Shown here: piece by piece, positions 58,091 to 64,000 of the stretch | Position numbering within the stretch: the first letter of the stretch is position 1 | Layout of the letters: every line of letters begins with the position of its first letter | DNA from: Ovis canadensis | Taxonomy: Eukaryota > Chordata > Mammalia > Artiodactyla > Bovidae | Direction: 5' to 3' | Length of the DNA stretch: 64,000 bases | NCBI RefSeq assembly: GCF_042477335.2 | Contig: NC_091248.1 | Location: 121,356,501-121,420,500 of the forward strand | Notes under the pieces: generated by a model | What the model was told of the DNA's origin: nothing | Database searches by the model: none | What the model saw: only the letters and a program-made list of their open reading frames with translations | Translations under genes and position numbers: made by a program

Positions 58091-59042
58091 GGGATCAGGT
58101 ACGCACTTTCTTTCTCGGAGGACATTGAGTCCTTGACCCTCTGGTGATGGCAGAAGGCCCAGGGGTTCATTGTAACCCTTCTCGGATGCTCTTGTCCCCT
58201 TCCTGTCATGAGACTGGGATCTCCTGATGCTTCATTGAATTTTGGTATGCAACAGAGGGAGGGAACCCAGGTTGGCTCAGTCCTTTCTTGATGACTGCAT
58301 GAAGTTGGCCTTACTCTCTGGTGTGGAAAGCCGCAAAGCCAGGAGGCCTGTGCCAGGGCCTCCTTCATGGCTGATGGTGATCATGCAGTGATGCTCCCTG
58401 GAGGGGAATCCTTTGGATTGGAACACCCATTTCCCACTGGTGCTGGGCTCCATGGAGGGCTTCTCCTGGGCTAGGAGTGGGACCCAGGACAAATGTCTTC
58501 TTTTCCAGTCTTCCATGCAAGATGTAGGTATCTAGATGCGGCCAACTATTGCCAAGGGACCCACAGAGTCTTCAGATTTCCTGGCATGGGTGAAGTTCCT
58601 CCACATGAGAGGCTGGCTCCTGGGGTGGTGGCCCAGCTGTGCCAAGGCTACTCCTGCTGTTGGCCTCCCTGAAGTTTAGGCCAACCACATGGGGCTGACA
58701 ACACTGGGAACTCAAGCATGGCTTTTTTCCCAGCAATTCTTTACAAAATTTTAATTTTAGCTGTTTTAAATTATGTAATGGACTCCTGCATACACTCTCT
58801 GTACACTTTTAAGCTTCACAAAGTGGAAATCCACCTTGACTACCATTCCTGATTCCATCTCCTCATTATCAGTTGATTTTATAGACTTTCAGATGTTTCC
58901 TCCGTGCATTTTTTTCTCTATATATACATATATCATCCCACACATTGTGGTTGTGTAATTAGTATCAGCTGTACATGCTGTATAAACTTCCTTGAAATAC
59001 TTTCTTCACTCAACTATCTTAGCAGTTTTTCCAATCAGTATA

Positions 59043-59905
59043 TGTGTGTTTAGTCACTGAGTCATGTCCAACTCTTTGCAACCCCACGGACTGTAGCATG
59101 CCAGCCTTCCCTGTCCTTCACTATCTCCCAGAGTTTGCTCAAATTCATGTCCACTGAGCCAGTGACACGAACCATCTCATCCTCTGCCACTGTCTTCTCC
59201 TTTTGCCTTGAATCTTTCCCAGCATCAGGGTCTTTTCGATTGAGTTGGCTTTTCACATCAAGTGGCCAAAATATTGAATCTTCAGCTTCAGCATCAGTCC
59301 TTCCAATGAATATTCAGGGTTGATTTCCTTTAAGATTGACTGGTTTGGTCTTCTTGATGTCCAAGGGACTCTCAAGAGTGTTCTCCAGCACCACAGTTTG
59401 AAAGCATCAATTATTTGGTGTTCAACCTTCTTTATTGTCCAGGGGGAGATGGTGAAGGACAGGGAAGCCTGGTATGCAGCAGTCCATGGGGTTGCAAAGA
59501 ATCAGAAATGACTGAGCAACCGAACAATAACAACAACACATCCATACATGACAACTGGAAAAACCATAGCTTCAATTGTACAGAACTTTGTCGACAAAGT
59601 GATGCCTCTTCTTTTTAACACACCGTCTAATTTTGTCATAGCTTTCCTTCCAAGGAGCAATCGTCTTTTGATTTCATGGGTGCAATCACTGTCTGCAGTG
59701 ACTTTGGAACCCAAGAAAAGAAAATCTATCATTGCTTCCACTTTTTCCCCTCCTATTTGTCATGAAGTGATGGGACCGGATGCCATGATCTTAGTTTTTT
59801 GAATGTTGAGTTTCAAGCCAGCCTTTTCACTCTCTTTTACCATCATCAAAAGATTCTTTAGTTCCTCTTTACTCTCTGCCATTAGAGTAGTAATTCTCTT
59901 AACTA
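59043..59905 (-). mobile_element. BovB fragment, interrupted by a second BovB tail
   Basis: Reverse copy 59043-59442 resumes at 59540-59905 (acatccatacatgacaactg, tctgcagtgactttggaacc). The frame is broken throughout. Confidence 0.88.
59443..59539 (+). mobile_element. BovB 3' tail nested in the reverse BovB
   Basis: About 97 bases: gagatggtgaaggacaggga to gaacaataacaacaac, a heavily 5'-truncated forward insertion. Confidence 0.8.
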
Positions 59906-60964
59906 TTGCAGAGTATTCTGTAATATATCAAGGATACTCTGGACCAATGCTCCCTTTTTATGAAAATATTGGAGAACACCTCCATATTGTCCTGAAATGA
60001 AATTCATACGTAATATGTTATATAATATAAGATTAAAAAGCAATATAATGTTCTAACTGTAATAAAAGGATTCAAGGAAAAACAATGTATAATAAATTAA
60101 CATATACTTTGATATGCAAATGACTTGGGCACACTGAAGCAGATGACATCATCAAGTAGACAGATGCTGTACCTCTTTATAGACTCAAGTGAGTGCTACA
60201 GTCCCCAGTGCAGACAGATTTGGGTGTGATTCGATGCTAAATTAAATACTCTGGATGACATTGCCAATGACTTCATGATTTTTCTGAGATGATGAACGAC
60301 TCATGGTAAAGATTCAAACTAAACAGAGTTCCAATGTGTCTCAGTTTATTTGGTGGTTCCATTCTTAGAAATCATCATATATTAAAATTGTGCAAAAATT
60401 GATTTGTGTTTATATGTAGTGGAATTCAGTTTTTGGCTCAGATGTTTTTCACCCACAAGGCTGTGACAGGACACCCAGAATCCTTGATGGATGGGGAAAA
60501 TTCTTCATTGCATGAGATACGCTGTGGCCCCCAACCAATCTGTACCAATAGTAACCCCAAAGATCATGACAGTCAACACCTGCATAAATTTCCTAAACAT
60601 CTCTGGTCATTTAATGGAGACATTTATGCTTTTATTTTTTCCTCCAGATTTTTGCTATTATAAACAAACTAGTAAAGAGAATCCTTATATTTTCAGTCTT
60701 ATGCACATGTCAGAACAGTTTTTCCCAGAAAGATAAATCCCCAAGTCACTTCAACTGAGGTGCCCTCACGGGTTGGCTGGGGTGTGAGGTGTGACTTCTC
60801 TGCAGGATGGCCCTTTCTGTTCCACTTTTTCTCCTTCCCAGGGAACCCCCAGCCTGGGACAGAGCTGATTCTTGTTCACTGGGAAAATGCAGAGCCATGG
60901 CTTCCCCTCCATCTCCAGAAAGACAGCCCTCCTCTGGATCAGCTGCTCTTACCTGTCCTTTTTT
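59906..60964. other. Intergenic, nothing recognised
   Basis: AT-rich DNA without an identifiable gene or repeat. Confidence 0.4.
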
Positions 60965-61276
60965 AAAAAAATAATTTTATATATTTATTTTTGGCTGTGG
61001 TGGGTCATTGTTGCTGTGTGCAGGCTTTCTCTAATTGTGGCAAGAGGGGGCTGCTCTTCATTGCAGTGGGCAGCCTTCTCATTGCAGTGGCTTCTCTTGT
61101 TGCAGAGCATAGCCTCCTGGGCTCATGGACAGTAGTTACAGCACGCAGGCTCAGTAGTTGCAGCTCTCAGGCTTAGTTGCTCCTGGGCATGTGGGATCTT
61201 CCCAGACCAGGACTCAAACCTGTGTACTCTGCATTGGCAGGTGAATTCCCATCTACTGTGGCACCAGGGAAGTCCT
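60965..61276 (-). mobile_element. CHR-type SINE
   Basis: Reverse copy: tttttggctgtggtgggtca, cagtagttgcagctctcagg, ending gtggcaccagggaagtcc. Confidence 0.85.
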
Positions 61277-62750
61277 CTTTCCTGTCCTTCTAACAAAGGC
61301 AGCACCTTCATGATTTCCAGGAGTTTGCCCCACTCTTCCTCATGTGTCAGATTCAGAATATGAACAGAATTTGTTATTATCAGATTGATTTTTGGATTAA
61401 TGAGGTATCTTCCTTGTGCATATTGGTGCTGATGAGTCGCTGTAAGGCATTTCTTGGAGAGAGGGCAAAGTTGGACATTTTCTCAGAGAGACTGATGGAA
61501 AAGAAAGAGGTAAAAAGTTCTCCCACGGTGACTGGGAAAGAGAAAGAAGAGTCAGGAACAGGGACTCTCAGACCAGCAGAGAACTTTGAGGAGAGTTTGT
61601 CTGAGTCTTTGATGCCCATTCCACGAGAGAGACCCCTTAGGAAGCCTTGATGAAGCAGGTGCTGCTGAATGTTATGAGGGAAAGCAGCAGTTTCAGAACC
61701 TTACAAAGAAGATCGTGCAAGATTTGAGATTTGTTCCTTAGTAAGAAGCATAAAAGGCTTTTTATTTATTTATTTATTTTTAATGAAGAAAGGCATTGGA
61801 ACAGGAAAGTTGTGAAAACAGGTTTCCCTTCAGAAAAGGACAACAGTAGAAAAGTTGAGTTTGCATTTTGTTTCTGCTGTTTTGTCTGCCTCCTTAGTTC
61901 TGGGTTGTGCTTGTTTTCCTAAATAACTAATATGCAGGCCTCAGCAATGGACAAAATATTTTTAGGTATATTGCTTGGTCTAAAATTCACAAACTTGCTG
62001 AGTATTTATTGTTAAATTGTACACACTGAGGTTGAAAGCGAGGAGATTTAATCCAATGTTACATGTTGAGAGAGTGACAGAAGTAAAATCAAGCCCAGGT
62101 CTTCTGAAACTTAATTATATGCCCTTTACAAGAAACTGGCTCTATGTTAATTTAACTTGTAGAGTGTCAAGATGAGCATTTATTTTCGTAACTTTCTTTG
62201 GAATGTCATGATAGTTTCTTAGATTCTCTCTCATGTTTGCCTGCTTGGGCATATTTATTCATTGCCCCCTGTTGGTAAATAAGAAAGATTATGGGGAAGA
62301 GGAGAAACAGGGAGATTACAAAGCACTTGTTAGTTACTCCAAACAGCAATCTTGGTTCAGAAATTTGAGATTCAGTCACTGAAAATGGCAAGTAAGATAG
62401 AGCTGGTTTCTTCTGGCCCCATTGGGCAATGGGAAACAATGTCAAGCAACGTGGCTTTCTGATTTTCCATCCAGGGTAAAGGCAGCGTTATAGGAGTGTC
62501 ATAATATTTTCCTGAGGGGGAGAAAAACAAAACCCACAAAGGCATAGACAGTGTATCTAATAATAAAGAGCAAAATCTGGAGTGCACATGGCATCCTTAA
62601 ATAAGATTGAATGAGAAAACGCTGTATGCAAACGTGCTTAGCTTAATGCCAGCCACAAATTAGGTTTTCAATGAATGTTGGTTCAATCTGAGGTTATATT
62701 GCTTTCCTAGAACTCCCTACTTAATAATCTGTGATTTAGAAAAATATTTC
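61277..62750. other. Intergenic, mostly unassigned
   Basis: Holds a (TTTA)n run at 61760 and a possible L2/MIR end at about 62650-62700 (caatgaatgttggttcaatc). A 102-codon frame at 61342-61650 has no recognised similarity. Confidence 0.4.
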
Positions 62751-62782
62751 TCTCTCTCTCTCTCTCTTTTTTTTTTTTTTTG
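62746..62782. repeat. (CT)n/(T)n tract
   Basis: A TC run followed by a 16-base T run, the tail of the adjacent reverse SINE. Confidence 0.9.
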
Positions 62783-62872
62783 GCCTCGCAGCTTGCAGGA
62801 TCTTAGTTCTGAAACCTCGCCCTTGGCAGTGAAAGCAGAGTTCTAACTACTGGACCACTAAGGAATTCCCGC
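62783..62872 (-). mobile_element. CHR-type SINE fragment
   Basis: ggcctcgcagcttgcaggat to ctggaccactaaggaattcc, a short reverse tRNA-head piece. Confidence 0.7.
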
Positions 62873-63154
62873 TCCTCTTACTTATATTACTGGTCTGATG
62901 GGGAAAAACTATCTAATCCAGTAACCTACCTGCCTGGGAGACCGGTGCCCATTCCCTACTGGCTCTGCACTCACCCAGTCTTCCTGCCACCATTTTTCAG
63001 TCCTTCCCTACCTTCCAACCCCGCTGGAAGCTATCATGGCTGCCAGCTGAAATCCCTTGTTTTCTTTCATTTCTGCAGATGCAGACAAAGTGATGGGAAT
63101 TTTCTGTGGGGATGTCAGGAGGAGCTGGAAGACTGGGAATGCCTTTTATCTTCC

Positions 63155-63914
63155 AGTTTTATTGAGATATAATTTGTGCACAACACTGTATTAATATTTG
63201 TTTAAGGTATACAGCATAATGTCTTGACATAAAAACCTCATGAAGTGATTCTCACATTAAGTTTAGTGACCATCCATCATCTCATATAGATATAAAATTA
63301 AAGAAATAGAGAAATTTTTTTCCTGTGGTGAGGACTCTTCAGATTTACTCTGTTAACTTTCATGTATAACATACTGCGGTGTTCATTGTATTTATTGTGC
63401 TCTACTTTAGATCCCTAGCATTTGTTTAGCTTATCACTGGAAGTCTGTACCTTTCAACCACTTCTGGTAACTACTTCTGATCTCTTCTATGAGTTTGTTT
63501 TTGAAGTATAATTGACTTACAACACTAGGTTAGTTCCTGGTACACAACATAATGATTCAATATTTCTATACATTTCAAAATGATCACCATGATAAGTCTA
63601 CTTACCATGTGTCACTACACAAAGATATTATGTAATTATTGACTATATTCCCTGCACTGTACATTTCATACTTGTGATTCATTTGTTTTGTAATTGGGAG
63701 TTTGTACCTATTAACCTCCCTCACCTATTTCGCGATCCCCACCGACAATCCCATGTTTGTTCTCTGTACTTATGACTTTTGTTTTACTTTGTTATGTTTG
63801 TTTTGGTTTTTTAGATTCTATACACAAGTGAAATCATACAATATTTGTCTTTCTCTGAGTTAGTTCACTTAGCATAGTACTGTCTAGGCCCATCCACGTT
63901 GTTGCCAATGGCAG
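63155..63914 (+). mobile_element. Old L1 3' UTR, two overlapping copies
   Basis: gttttattgagatataattt starts one copy and gaagtataattgacttacaa (63505) starts a second; both continue with L1 3' UTR text (aggactcttcagatttactc, atacaatatttgtctttctc). Confidence 0.7.
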
Positions 63915-64000
63915 CATTCTTTTTTATTTTTGGCTGCACTGGGTCTTTGCTGTTGTGCTTGAGCTTTCTCTAGTTGTGGCAAGATGGGGCTCGTCTTCAC
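63915..64000 (-). mobile_element. CHR-type SINE, cut by the window end
   Basis: tttatttttggctgcactgg and gagctttctctagttgtggc in reverse. Confidence 0.8.

Noticed and set aside
40000-64000. Bitter taste receptor genes (TAS2R60/TAS2R41), which follow EPHA1 in human
   Set aside because: No single-exon frame of about 300 codons with seven hydrophobic segments is present; they may lie beyond the window.

Overview
The window is nuclear DNA of a ruminant. BovB LINEs, tRNA-derived Bov-tA/Bov-A2 SINEs and cetartiodactyl CHR SINEs occur throughout, on top of older L1, L2 and MIR remnants. Cattle, sheep, goat and buffalo cannot be told apart by reading alone. The gene pair matches the human 7q34-q35 ZYX-EPHA1 neighbourhood, which corresponds to cattle chromosome 4 (remembered synteny, not checked).

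Two complete protein-coding genes are present, facing each other. ZYX (zyxin) is on the + strand: one non-coding first exon in a CpG island, then nine coding exons (CDS 15771-23705) giving a 559-residue protein with FPPPP-type Ena/VASP ligands, a leucine-rich export-like segment and three LIM domains. EPHA1 (ephrin receptor tyrosine kinase A1) is on the - strand: 18 coding exons (CDS 39932 down to 24783) giving 983 residues with signal peptide, ligand-binding domain, Cys-rich region, two fibronectin III repeats, transmembrane helix, an intact kinase and a SAM domain. Every exon join was checked for reading-frame phase and both frames are open. The two 3' ends lie only about 0.3 kb apart, with a SINE between them.

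Layout: 1-14.5 kb is repeat-rich intergenic DNA (BovB fragments, SINEs, an L2 split by a BovB). 14.5-16.1 kb is the ZYX CpG-island promoter. 15.5-24.2 kb is ZYX, with a 4.2 kb intron 5 holding two GT microsatellites. 24.5-39.9 kb is EPHA1, with a 4.7 kb intron 2 holding an L1 remnant and SINEs. 39.8-40.1 kb is the EPHA1 CpG-rich promoter. 40-64 kb is intergenic and dominated by repeats, including a second BovB reverse-transcriptase remnant, an L1 remnant broken by four SINEs, a pogo/Tigger-like DNA transposon with perfect ends, an LTR-like stretch, and a 53-bp tandem repeat carrying three YY1-type motifs behind a TATA-like box.

Zyxin is a focal-adhesion and stress-fibre adaptor; EphA1 is a cell-surface receptor that alters adhesion and motility. 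They are neighbours without being an operon, and shared regulation is not shown by the sequence. I found no novel multi-gene system. The most interesting leads are the candidate promoter with YY1 repeats at 54.5-54.8 kb, the tight convergent ZYX/EPHA1 3' ends, CTCF-like motifs, and the ZYX stop-codon change.
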